Shown here piece after piece: positions 8,901 to 16,686 of a stretch of DNA of 64,000 bases; positions within the stretch are counted from its first letter, which is position 1; each line of letters begins with the position of its first letter. The notes under the pieces are model-generated. The model had not been told where the DNA came from. It saw nothing but the letters and a program-made list of their open reading frames with translations, and made no database searches. The translations under genes and the position numbers were made by a program. Source of the stretch: Lewinellaceae bacterium (GTDB lineage: Bacteria; Bacteroidota; Bacteroidia; Chitinophagales; Saprospiraceae); assembly GCA_020636135.1 (NCBI GenBank), contig JACJYK010000002.1:453501-517500 (forward strand). The letters are read 5' to 3'.

Positions 8901-9333
8901 TTCGTACGTAAGTTCATCAACCGGTGAAACACTCACGGATGGTATTATTGGCGATGGAGTCAAAGAAGTGCTGGATGGTGAAGGTAATGTGATTGGATAT
9001 GCTGAAAACGATGTGATCGTGCCGGCAAACGCCTACCACAACAACCGTTATCGCCGCCAAAATGAAACGGAAGGTCTGTACGATGCAACCTTCATCAAGC
9101 TGCGTGAACTCAGACTGAGTTACAGCCTGCCAAAATCATTGCTTGGTGCTACACCGGTGCAGGACGTCAAAATAGCCCTGATGGGTAGCAATCTCTGGTT
9201 GTGGTCCAAAGACTTTAACCACGGAGACCCGGAACTGCTATCATTTGATGGCGGTCGGTACATCCCGGGTGTAGAAAACGCAACCATACCATCAGCCAGA
9301 AGCATGGGTTTCTCCATCAATATCGGCTTCTGA
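5992..9333 (+). CDS. susC-like: SusC/RagA family TonB-dependent outer membrane transporter
   Basis: The protein has 1113 residues. The signal peptide ends near Ala30, then comes a carboxypeptidase-regulatory-like domain (about 33-110, opening VTGKVTDANTETPLIGVNV). A plug domain follows with VVIRGMSSL, PLFVVDGIPI and the conserved SILKGANATALYGSRAANG, and then a beta-barrel to the terminal SINIGF. SusC proteins import ligands captured by a SusD lid, using TonB energy. The gene forms an operon with the SusD gene 32 nt downstream and ends with that gene's terminator. No ECF sigma/anti-sigma pair or hybrid two-component system lies beside it. Neighbouring genes suggest a phosphorylated or phosphonate-bearing ligand rather than a plain glycan, but this is inference from context. 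Confidence 0.95.
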   Translation: MKLALQVTGVGRLLACTLFFALGIPLTVNAQFQVTGKVTDANTETPLIGVNVYQKGNLTNGTTTDVDGLFELEADAGDAILVFSYIGYTEIEIPLEHRSLISVKMTEGLTLQEAVVTALNITRDEKSLGYALQQVNGDDVSGSNSTNFVSALSGRAAGVQVVTNGQNAGSASVVIRGMSSLTSNNQPLFVVDGIPINNETDTRTSTNGISDNMHLDYGNGAAEINPDDVESVSILKGANATALYGSRAANGAVIITTKSGKGHKGIGVELSSKTTFETMLKGPEYQRVYGQGKNFQFAFADGYGNGTFDGVDESWGPRLDGRLIPQHDSPTSTGLRGGDVHGLTFTLGPNGVDLDRRGTITPTPWVDHGDPVKNFMETGHTLVNNVSFFGSNDKGNFRVSYTNFANKGIVPNTDLMRNTVSWSGDYKLSDKLTVNTKANYIRSASDNRTVNGYGTESVMYLFIWWGQQIDVRNLREYWERGLEGFQQFNYNYNYHDNPYFNMYENTNGLSKDRLIGNLSATYEIMPSLKLMVRGGTDVFSEYRFIKRAYSTQRFPNGQYREDKINFRETNVDFLLTYDKQLTDDWYVNANVGGNQMQRFNHFHSVSANKLLLPEIYSFTNADGPLVQSISRPEQQINSLYGFAQLGFRNLVYLDLTARNDWSSTLPVTNNSYFYPSASLSAILTDMFDVPSNSPLSFAKVRLGWAQVGSDTDPFRLSDPFIFGGSPWGNNATASPSNTLPNFDLKPEIQTSTEVGADVRFFHDRIGIDATYYRSVSKNQILAIDLPYTSGKTSRIINAGKIENKGVELLLSLTPVKGALRWNTMFNFGLNRNKVLELPDGVDRYVYGGNGITLVAEEGGALGDMWGTGLRKVEDPNSPYYGQVIFRNGLVQEDNTLRKLGNYNPDFTLGWNNELSYKGFNLSFLFDWRQGGDLLSRTRLIAATSGNVVETLWGREPEFGGAHPGIKDSGLSYVSSSTGETLTDGIIGDGVKEVLDGEGNVIGYAENDVIVPANAYHNNRYRRQNETEGLYDATFIKLRELRLSYSLPKSLLGATPVQDVKIALMGSNLWLWSKDFNHGDPELLSFDGGRYIPGVENATIPSARSMGFSINIGF

Positions 9334-9365
9334 TCACATTCCATTATGCTTAAAAAATTGAATTC

Positions 9366-10826
9366 ATGAAAAACTTAATTCGAATAGCATTGATCGTTCT
9401 GGTGGTGGGTTTGACCTCCTGCGAGAAATTCAATGTGTCTAACGATAACCCGGATATTGCCTTGTCCATCGACAACAATCCGGAGTTGCTGCTGACCAAT
9501 GTACAGCGCAACACCATCCGCACGGCGGTAGGGGATGCCTGGAGTGAAGGCAACCTCATGGCCCAGTACGGAGCACGCATTGTTTTTACTGAATTTGACC
9601 TGTTCAACTGGGGAGACCAGGCGGGAACCTGGAATACCTATTACCTGGCTATCAGGGATGCCGAGGTTCTGGAATCCATTGCCGCGAAAAAAGATCTTAA
9701 AGGTTATACGGCAGTATCCAAGATCCTGAAAGCCTGGATGTTCCAGATCATGACGGATATGTGGGGTGATATTCCGTATACCGAAGCGGCCAAGGCAGCA
9801 GCAGAAGACCCGGTTTATGCACCGGTGTACGACAGTCAGGAATCCATCTATGACAATTTACTGGCAGAGTTGAAATCCGCCAATGATTTGCTGGCTGCCA
9901 GCACCTCGGGGATTAAAGGGGACATCCTCTTTGACGGAGATCTGGTGAAATGGAGGAAGTTTGCCAATTCCCTGCGTCTGCGGGTGGCATTGCGGCTGAG
10001 TGAGGTGAAACCGGCAACTGCCCAGTCGGTGATCAGCGAGATCTATGCCAACCCGTCCCAATATCCGGTGATGTCATCCAATGCGGACAATGCCGCAGTT
10101 ACTTTCCTGTCGGCAAATCCAAATGCCCATCCGGTGACCGAAGAATCGGTTTATCGCGTGGGTTCTTACAACGAATACCGAATCAGTGAAACCTTCGAAA
10201 ATGTACTACGCGAATTCGACGATCCCCGCCTGGAATTTTTTGCCGATCCCACCGCAAACTCTGTAGAGACCGGGATGCCACGTGTTTCCGGGATGCAAAA
10301 TGGTATCGTGGACGGGCCTGCCTACATCTACAAAGGAGGTGATGCTTTCCTGTCCAAGTTCAATATCAATTATTTCTTCTTTCAGCCCAATGCGAATCAG
10401 GGCCGGATGATGGTCTATTCAGAGGTAGCACTTATCCTGGCCGAGGCGGCCCAGCGGGGATGGATTACGGCATCTGCCAAGGACCTGTATGAAGCCGGCA
10501 TCACTGCCAACTTCGATTATTGGAATGTGGAAATGCCAGCAGACTATTTCAGCCGGACCGGAGTGGCCTATGATGATCGTTTGGAGACCATTATTAAGCA
10601 AAAGTACATTGCGCTGTTTTACACCGATTTCCAGGGATTCATCGAATACCGCCGCACCGGATTTCCGAGCACCATCAAGCCGGGACCGGATGCATTTTAC
10701 ACCAATTACCCCAGCCGCTTCGAATATCCTTCACAGGAAGGGGCACTAAATAAAGAAAACCTGAATGCTGCAATAACAAGGCAGGGTCCGGACGAAATAA
10801 CCACCAGAGTCTGGTGGGAAAAATAG
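9366..10826 (+). CDS. susD-like: SusD/RagB family outer membrane lipoprotein (SusD-like_2 type)
   Basis: A 486-residue lipoprotein: the signal sequence ends in LTSC with lipidated Cys19, followed by EKFNVSNDNPD. Family marks include the TPR-like helices, the MTDMWGDIPYTEA segment (about residues 130-142), and the C-terminal RTGFPS / RFEYPSQE region of the SusD-like_2 branch. It would form the extracellular lid over the partner SusC. The SusD-like_2 subgroup is often found in peptide or non-glycan uptake systems. It is followed by a strong terminator at 10855-10888. Confidence 0.93.
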   Translation: MKNLIRIALIVLVVGLTSCEKFNVSNDNPDIALSIDNNPELLLTNVQRNTIRTAVGDAWSEGNLMAQYGARIVFTEFDLFNWGDQAGTWNTYYLAIRDAEVLESIAAKKDLKGYTAVSKILKAWMFQIMTDMWGDIPYTEAAKAAAEDPVYAPVYDSQESIYDNLLAELKSANDLLAASTSGIKGDILFDGDLVKWRKFANSLRLRVALRLSEVKPATAQSVISEIYANPSQYPVMSSNADNAAVTFLSANPNAHPVTEESVYRVGSYNEYRISETFENVLREFDDPRLEFFADPTANSVETGMPRVSGMQNGIVDGPAYIYKGGDAFLSKFNINYFFFQPNANQGRMMVYSEVALILAEAAQRGWITASAKDLYEAGITANFDYWNVEMPADYFSRTGVAYDDRLETIIKQKYIALFYTDFQGFIEYRRTGFPSTIKPGPDAFYTNYPSRFEYPSQEGALNKENLNAAITRQGPDEITTRVWWEK

Positions 10827-10854
10827 GATTTAGAAGGTTAGAGATTTATAGCAG

Positions 10855-10888
10855 GAGATGGGAGGTCAACATGTTGACTTCTCATCTC
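10855..10888 (+). terminator. Terminator of the susCD operon
   Basis: A 16-bp stem (two G-T pairs) with a 2-nt loop at 10871-10872, followed by TTTAGTTT. It lies 28 nt after the SusD stop. Confidence 0.75.
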
Positions 10889-10993
10889 TTTAGTTTCAGA
10901 ATAAACCTGAAGCAATCCATACGGAAGCATTCTTTTTGGGTTACCGTATCCTGCCTCAAAGAGTAAACTTACCTTACCATAAAAACAAGTCAA

Positions 10994-11959
10994 ATGAAAT
11001 TTTTCTGGCAAATAGCGCTATGGAGTGGTTTTGCAATAGGGTTCAATCCGGTCATGCAAGCACAAGCTCTTGAAAATCCGAAAATCAAACATATTCTGGT
11101 CATCGGTGTCGATGGTATGAGTCCGGATGGGATCAGGAATGCCCCAACACCTGCCATGGACCAATTGATGCAGCGAGGGAGCTATAGTTTTCATGCCCGG
11201 GCAGTCTTACCATCAAGTTCCTCACCCAACTGGGCATCGATGATCATGGGAGCCGGACCGGAGCAGCATGGCATCACATCCAATGACTGGGAGAAGGACC
11301 GTTATACCTTGCCCTTCAGTGCAGAGAATGAATTCCACCATTTCCCCACCATCTTTTATTTGATTTACAAACACGACCCGAAGTCGGAAATTGGAGCGAT
11401 TTATCACTGGGAAGGATTTGGCCGGCTCGTAGAACCGGAAGTTCTGGATTTTAACCGGCACGAAGAGACGGAAGACCTTACGATAGCCACAGCGTGCACC
11501 TATCTCCGCGAAAAACGTCCTGATTTTTGTTTTATCCATCTTGATCACGTCGATCATGCGGGTCATACCTTTGGCCACGGCTCGTCGGAGTACTATGCTT
11601 CGGTCGCAAAGGCCGATTCCCTGATCAGCCAGGTGATCCGCGTACTGGAGCAAACGGGGCTACGCGATTCAACGTTAATTTTGTTAACCGCCGACCATGG
11701 TGGTACAGGTAAAGTTCATGGTGGGGAGTCCCTCGCCGAGATGGAAATTCCGTTTATACTTAACGGTCCCGGGGTTAAGGTAGGCTATGTCATCGAATCA
11801 CCGGTCAATACCACCGACAATGCAGCCACGCTGGCCTGGGCCTGGGGCCTGGAGATTCCTTACGTGTGGATAGGCAAACCGGTCAAAGAAGCATTTGAGG
11901 GTTTCCTTGCGCCTCAGCAATCCTATACGCGGGGTAAAGAATTGAAAACCAAAGAATAG
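10994..11959 (+). CDS. Secreted alkaline-phosphatase-superfamily phosphodiesterase / nucleotide pyrophosphatase
   Basis: A 321-residue protein with a signal peptide (cleavage near residue 23, VMQAQA). It has the type I phosphodiesterase fold: first metal Asp40 in VIGVDGMSP, nucleophile expected at Ser76 in LPSSSSPNW (Thr or Ser in relatives), the second metal cluster in HLDHVDHAGH, and TADHGG near residue 236. Ligands for both zinc ions therefore appear intact. The superfamily cleaves phosphodiesters, phosphonates such as phosphonoacetate, or phosphomonoesters; the sequence alone does not decide. It is encoded just after susCD and beside the phosphonate-type genes, so it may trim imported organophosphorus compounds in the periplasm. 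Its 3' end is 9 nt from the convergent transporter gene. Confidence 0.85.
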   Translation: MKFFWQIALWSGFAIGFNPVMQAQALENPKIKHILVIGVDGMSPDGIRNAPTPAMDQLMQRGSYSFHARAVLPSSSSPNWASMIMGAGPEQHGITSNDWEKDRYTLPFSAENEFHHFPTIFYLIYKHDPKSEIGAIYHWEGFGRLVEPEVLDFNRHEETEDLTIATACTYLREKRPDFCFIHLDHVDHAGHTFGHGSSEYYASVAKADSLISQVIRVLEQTGLRDSTLILLTADHGGTGKVHGGESLAEMEIPFILNGPGVKVGYVIESPVNTTDNAATLAWAWGLEIPYVWIGKPVKEAFEGFLAPQQSYTRGKELKTKE

Positions 11960-11968
11960 GGTAACCGG

Positions 11969-13243
11969 CTAACTCCCGGCGATGGCAACTTCTGGTTCTG
12001 AATAGACTCCTTCACGACGTGATTTCAGCCGGAAGTAAAACCAGCTTGTGCTTATCAACACCATCCCCAAAATTCCTGTCCATTTCACCAGCTGGATGAA
12101 AAAGGGCAGCCATAGCAGTCCGGGTTCGGCATATTGCTTCCCTACCATGACGAGAATGCTGCCGGTATAACCAGCGGTATCGACGACGTAAATCATGAAT
12201 CCTGCGGTGGCCGGGTAGCGAAAAGCAGCGATGATCCGGTCAAACAAGACGCTTGAAAAGGTAACATAAGCAAGGTAGGTGCCAATGCCCAGAGCTATCA
12301 TCCAGGTCACCGGGGTTATTACCTGATTTACAAAAAAATAGGTGGCGCTCAAAGCAATGAACATTCCGGCGATGGCAGCTCCATGGTACAATCCGTAGGC
12401 TGCGTGATGATCTTTTATCCGGTAACATAAGGCCATAAATACCCCGATCACCAGGCCAATAGGAAGTTCAGTCACTGTGAAAATGGATGCATTGAAATGA
12501 CTCAACTCGTGCCAGATTTCATTGGCAAAGTTCTCCCGGATATCCCTTAATGCCGTAAAGAGCATGTAAGCTAACGTCAGCAGTACAAACCCCGGTGCAA
12601 AGGTTGTATAAAACCGCCTCATTTCTCTGAAGTTCATCACCGGTCGGTAGGTACGTTCACGCAGATCCTCCTGATTGGGTTCCGGTATCTGGGTGAGCAT
12701 CCAGATGAATAAGATTTGGAACGGCATAAAAACCAATCCGGTGATCCAGGGCATAGAGACCGGTGCCAGGTTAAAGTGGATCAGTAACCATGCTCCGACC
12801 GACTTGACCATGCCGGAAGAAAGGATGAAACTAATAGTGAGGCCGGCCGACAATACTTCGGTAAACCGTCTTCCCTCCAGGTAACTAAAAACCAAACCCC
12901 AGATAAAACCCAGCGGAAAACCATTGATGAGCAGACTTAACCAGCGGATGGGTGGCGGCAGCATGGTAAACAGGACCAAACCCGATTCGGCTATCAGGAT
13001 CAACCCGGTGGCATAGATGGCGCGGTACTGTTTTTTTACCTGAGGAATCCATACGATCCCAACACCCTTGGCCAGTGTATAACCGATCAACTGTGCGATG
13101 ACCAGGATAGCCTTATCCTCAAAGGATGCGGCCGTAAATGGCTTCCGAAATGCGTACATACAAAAGTACGCCCCAAATGCAGCTACAAGGGCATAGATGG
13201 TGGCTATTGATGCAGGAGCACGCTGTAAATAGCGACGGATCAT
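11969..13243 (-). CDS. DUF5690 family MFS-like inner membrane transporter
   Basis: A 424-residue polytopic protein with about 11-12 membrane segments. The N-terminal ALVAAFGAYFCMYAFRKPF is typical of DUF5690 and related MFS proteins (the GlpT/UhpT-like AYxxFRKxF motif). GlpT-group antiporters carry organophosphates in exchange for phosphate. The gene is transcribed away from the FAD oxidoreductase and toward the phosphodiesterase gene, placing it in the middle of the organophosphorus cluster. I infer that it is the inner-membrane permease of this locus. Substrate is not shown by sequence. Confidence 0.82.
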   Translation of the reverse strand: MIRRYLQRAPASIATIYALVAAFGAYFCMYAFRKPFTAASFEDKAILVIAQLIGYTLAKGVGIVWIPQVKKQYRAIYATGLILIAESGLVLFTMLPPPIRWLSLLINGFPLGFIWGLVFSYLEGRRFTEVLSAGLTISFILSSGMVKSVGAWLLIHFNLAPVSMPWITGLVFMPFQILFIWMLTQIPEPNQEDLRERTYRPVMNFREMRRFYTTFAPGFVLLTLAYMLFTALRDIRENFANEIWHELSHFNASIFTVTELPIGLVIGVFMALCYRIKDHHAAYGLYHGAAIAGMFIALSATYFFVNQVITPVTWMIALGIGTYLAYVTFSSVLFDRIIAAFRYPATAGFMIYVVDTAGYTGSILVMVGKQYAEPGLLWLPFFIQLVKWTGILGMVLISTSWFYFRLKSRREGVYSEPEVAIAGS

Positions 13244-13322
13244 TTTTCAAGTCATTTGGCCAACAATGTGCTGGTTAATAGGCTGGCCTCCTAGTGACTG
13301 GCGACGAATTCACAAGAAGTTC

Positions 13323-13338
13323 ATCGTTGGTTAACGAT
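13323..13338. promoter_or_regulatory. Dyad in divergent promoter region
   Basis: ATCGTT-GGTT-AACGAT is a perfect 6-bp dyad. It lies in the 240-bp divergent region between the DUF5690 gene and the FAD-HAD-HAD operon. It could be an operator shared by both units. No local regulator gene is present to match it. Confidence 0.35.
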
Positions 13339-13483
13339 TGATTTACAATGAATTAAACTATTCTTAATGTTGATTTATTCACCAGGACAAATGGTTGGCC
13401 GCATCTTTGTTCCCGGCAGGAACGGGCGCATCCATGATATTTCAATGGGTTAAGTAAATGAGTCTTCACCCTTTGATGTTTAA

Positions 13484-14674
13484 ATGAATAGAATTGGAAT
13501 CATGACACTTCATACACCTAATGTTGCTAATTATGACCTTTTAATCGTAGGGGGTGGTATTCTGGGTACATTCCATGCTTACCACGCCCTGCGTAAAGGG
13601 TTGAAGGTTGTTCTCTTGGAGAAAGACGGATTGCCTCGTGGAGCTACGGTCCGCAATTTCGGTCAGGTGGTGCCCTCGGGTATGAATGCGAAGTGGCAGC
13701 CCCTGGGCCGCAAAAGCCTGGAGATTTATCAGTCCATCCAACGGCAATTTGATATCTCAGCCCGTAAGAATGGCAGTTTATACCTGGCTTCTGACGAAGA
13801 TGAAATGACACTACTGGAGGAAATGTTTTCCATTCACCAGGAGCGGGGATACCCCTGTGCCTTGTGGACTGCCACGCATTGCTTACATCATTTGGCTGCC
13901 TTAAGGGACGATTATTGCGTTGGCGGGCTGTATTATCCGGAAGAAATAACGCTTGAGCCTACCCTGGCCATTCACCGTGTCCTGCACCATCTGCAGTCCC
14001 GGTATGGACTTCACTACCGGCCCAATACCCCGGTCCTGCACCTGGACACCATTGGTAATAACATAGTTGCTGAAGATATCACAGGAACCAGTTGGAAGGC
14101 AAGTCAGGCCATTGTTTGCACGGGTGCAGACTTCAATCATTTGTTTCCACACCTCTTTGCGGAAGCTCCTCTGGAATTGTGTAAGCTGCATATGATGCAG
14201 ACGCGATCGTATCATGATGTATTCCTGCCAGGATCCATCCTCTCCGGGTTAACCATCCGGCGTTATGAAAGTTTCCATGAATGTCCATCCTATGCATCCA
14301 TCAAATCGAAGGAAGCAGATCATAGCCTGCTGAAAGAGTTCGGCATCCATATCCTGTTTAAGCAGGCACTGGATGGATCTTTGATCATCGGTGATTCCCA
14401 CGAATATGCTCCGATAGCAGAGCGTCATTTATTGGATTACCAGATCGATAACCAAATTCAGAATGCAATTCTGCAGGAGGCCCAAAAGCTATTTCAACTA
14501 CCGGACTGGACCATTGAGCGGCAATGGTATGGTATTTACACCCAGTGCACGGAAGGAGATATCTTTGAGACATCCCTTGGAGACCGCATTCACATCATCA
14601 CGGGTATCGGTGGCAAAGGCATGACTGCGAGCCCTGGGTACAGCGAGCAAACCATTGAACGATTATGGAATTGA
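13484..14674 (+). CDS. FAD-dependent oxidoreductase, phosphonate-associated (TIGR03364 type)
   Basis: A 396-residue member of the DAO/glycine-oxidase superfamily. The Rossmann motif is LLIVGGGILGT near residue 20, followed by VVLLEKD. RNFGQVVPSG (around 60) is characteristic of the TIGR03364 branch, and the C-terminal IITGIGGKGMT completes FAD binding. TIGR03364 enzymes recur next to phosphonate catabolism genes, and members are thought to deaminate 2-aminoethylphosphonate-like amines oxidatively to phosphonoacetaldehyde. The gene overlaps the first HAD gene by 10 nt, so product transfer to the phosphonatase-like enzymes is plausible. ATG at 13502 is an alternative start. Confidence 0.85.
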   Translation: MNRIGIMTLHTPNVANYDLLIVGGGILGTFHAYHALRKGLKVVLLEKDGLPRGATVRNFGQVVPSGMNAKWQPLGRKSLEIYQSIQRQFDISARKNGSLYLASDEDEMTLLEEMFSIHQERGYPCALWTATHCLHHLAALRDDYCVGGLYYPEEITLEPTLAIHRVLHHLQSRYGLHYRPNTPVLHLDTIGNNIVAEDITGTSWKASQAIVCTGADFNHLFPHLFAEAPLELCKLHMMQTRSYHDVFLPGSILSGLTIRRYESFHECPSYASIKSKEADHSLLKEFGIHILFKQALDGSLIIGDSHEYAPIAERHLLDYQIDNQIQNAILQEAQKLFQLPDWTIERQWYGIYTQCTEGDIFETSLGDRIHIITGIGGKGMTASPGYSEQTIERLWN

Positions 14675-15402
14675 TCAGAGACCGCATAAGACTGGTTGTT
14701 ATGGATATGGCCGGGACCACCGTCCGTGACCTGCACGAGGTTGAAGCTGCCTTTGCCCAGGCTGCACTACACAGCGGATTGCATATGACGTCGGAGGAAA
14801 TCCGCGCAGTCCAGGGTTGGTCAAAGCGGTATGTATTTGAGACCTATTGGGCACGTCAACTTGGCCATCGTGATGAACAATGGTCTGACCGCGTGACGGC
14901 AAGCTATGATTTGTTCAAAGAGCTGCTCGAACACCATTATCGGACACAACCCATTTTCCCAACCGATGGTTGTCTGGAAACCTTGCAATATTTACAGGAT
15001 CACCGGATTGCGGTGGGTTTAACCACCGGATTCTACCGGCAGGTGACCGACATTATCTTGCAGCGGCTTGGGTGGTTGCAAGAGCTGGATGAAAATTATC
15101 TGGGGCCTGCAGGCTTCTGGATACAGTCCAGCATTGCCAGTGATGAGGTAAGCGCCGGCAGACCCGCTCCGGATATGATCCTCAGGACCATGGAGCGGCT
15201 GCAAATTGATGATCCGGGACAGGTAGTGAATATCGGCGATACTCCGTCCGACATCGAATCCGGCCGCCGGGCAGGGGTTTTTCTAAACCTGGCGGTAAGC
15301 AATGGAACCCACACGGAGGCTCAGCTTACTCCACATCAGCCGGACCGGGTTCTTTCACGGTTGGATGATTTGATCACCCTGTTAAATACGCCCGTAGCAT
15401 GA
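14665..15402 (+). CDS. Phosphonatase-like HAD hydrolase (PhnX-like), copy 1
   Basis: A 245-residue HAD enzyme. Motif I is VVMDMAGTT (nucleophile Asp14, and Ala at Asp+2 as in phosphonatases rather than Asp). Motif II is LTTGFYR, and the late motifs are SDEVSAGRPAPDMI and VNIGDTPSDI. The cap contains Lys54 in GWSKRYVF, at the spot where PhnX carries its Schiff-base Lys53. This suggests hydrolysis of a carbonyl phosphonate such as phosphonoacetaldehyde. It overlaps the upstream FAD gene by 10 nt and the next HAD gene by 4 nt (ATGA), so all three are translationally coupled. Confidence 0.87.
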   Translation: MELIRDRIRLVVMDMAGTTVRDLHEVEAAFAQAALHSGLHMTSEEIRAVQGWSKRYVFETYWARQLGHRDEQWSDRVTASYDLFKELLEHHYRTQPIFPTDGCLETLQYLQDHRIAVGLTTGFYRQVTDIILQRLGWLQELDENYLGPAGFWIQSSIASDEVSAGRPAPDMILRTMERLQIDDPGQVVNIGDTPSDIESGRRAGVFLNLAVSNGTHTEAQLTPHQPDRVLSRLDDLITLLNTPVA

Positions 15403-16088
15403 TACGCCTGACAGTTTTTGATATGGCCGGTACCACCGTGGATAATGCTTTTAGCGTCCATGACGCCATGATCCGGGCATTTGCACAATTTAAACTGACC
15501 ATCGACCGGGAATTAGCCAATCTGGTTATCGCGGTGCCCAAACCGGTAGGCATACACCATGTACTGAATAAGCTGGGTATTGTACAGCCAGACCTGGAGC
15601 CGCAATTGCTTTCCGCCTTCAAATCGGAGATGGGACACTATTATGCTTATGACCCGGATGTACAGGAAGTGCCGGGCACCAGTACCGTTTTCCGGGCCCT
15701 GAAAGGGTTAGGCATAATCGTTGGCCTGGACACCGGCTTTGACCGGGAAATGGCAGATATCATCCTAAGCAGGATGAATTGGCAAACGGAGGGACTGGTT
15801 GATTTCACCATTACCAGCGATGAGGTAAGCTCAGGGCGGCCTCATCCGGAGATGATCCACCGGTTAATGGACTTTTGCGGCATTCAACGACCTGACCAGG
15901 TTGTGAAGGTTGGGGATACCCCAGCCGATATAACTCAGGGAAGAAGAGCCCAATGTGCTTGTGTCATTGGTCGCCTTTCAGGTGCTTTTTCCAGGGAAGC
16001 CCTGCTCACTGCAGGTGCAGATGCGGTGGTGTCGGATATCAGGGACGTGTTACCAATCATCTATGAAGCCCATGAAGCTGTGGGATGA
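15399..16088 (+). CDS. Phosphonatase-like HAD hydrolase (PhnX-like), copy 2
   Basis: A 229-residue paralogue of the preceding gene. It has motif I VFDMAGTTVD (Asp8), LDTGFDREMADIIL, SDEVSSGRPHPEMI and VKVGDTPADI. Lys48 in AVPKPVGIHHV falls at the cap position of the PhnX catalytic lysine. The cap region differs markedly from copy 1, so the two may take different phosphonates or act as a heteromer. It is coupled to copy 1 by a 4-nt overlap and is the last gene of the operon. A loose hairpin at about 16100-16132 follows. Confidence 0.87.
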   Translation: MIRLTVFDMAGTTVDNAFSVHDAMIRAFAQFKLTIDRELANLVIAVPKPVGIHHVLNKLGIVQPDLEPQLLSAFKSEMGHYYAYDPDVQEVPGTSTVFRALKGLGIIVGLDTGFDREMADIILSRMNWQTEGLVDFTITSDEVSSGRPHPEMIHRLMDFCGIQRPDQVVKVGDTPADITQGRRAQCACVIGRLSGAFSREALLTAGADAVVSDIRDVLPIIYEAHEAVG

Positions 16089-16247
16089 ACGCTTGAGAGC
16101 TGGCTTAGTATCCAGTATTTCCAGATCAATAAGCCGGCTGTCCGGATTCGGAACGATATGGTCGGTTCATCACAGATACTGACTGTTCATTGCTTTCTGA
16201 AAGCACTTGTCAGGGATATGGGTTCTATCCAGTAGTTTAGCGTAAAA

Positions 16248-16679
16248 ATGAATAAACTGATCCTATACTTACTGCTGCTGATGACTGCCTGCACGGTTCC
16301 CACTCCAGACCTGGAGCAACGAAAACAAGAGGTCCGGGATGCTGAAAAGGCATTTAATGACCTGGCAGCAAAAGAGGGTATCCGCACCGCTTTCGTTCAA
16401 TTTGCCGACTCCAGCGCCGTGATGTTGCGCGGAAACCAATTGATCCGGGGAAAGGAGGCGATCGATGCTTATTACAGCAACCAGACGCTCCGCGATGTGC
16501 ATTTGTCCTGGAGTCCGGATTTCGTGGATGTAGCAGCCAGCGGAGACCTGGGTTATACCTACGGACCCTACTCTTTCTCAGCCGTTGATACAGCCGGACA
16601 AAGCATCGAGTCCCGTGGCTATTTTCATACGGTATGGCGCCGGCAATCTGATGGGAGTTGGAAATTTGTGTGGGACTGA
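16248..16679 (+). CDS. DUF4440 (SnoaL/NTF2-like) lipoprotein
   Basis: A 143-residue lipoprotein (lipobox LMTACTV, Cys15) with an NTF2-like fold. The helix EQRKQEVRDAEKAFNDLAAK is followed by the strand pattern ending SRGYFHTVWRRQSDGSWKFVWD, a typical DUF4440 C-terminus. Members are usually exported proteins of unknown role; ligand or substrate cannot be read. It ends 7 nt before the convergent GH43 stop. Confidence 0.8.
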   Translation: MNKLILYLLLLMTACTVPTPDLEQRKQEVRDAEKAFNDLAAKEGIRTAFVQFADSSAVMLRGNQLIRGKEAIDAYYSNQTLRDVHLSWSPDFVDVAASGDLGYTYGPYSFSAVDTAGQSIESRGYFHTVWRRQSDGSWKFVWD

Positions 16680-16686
16680 AACCCGA

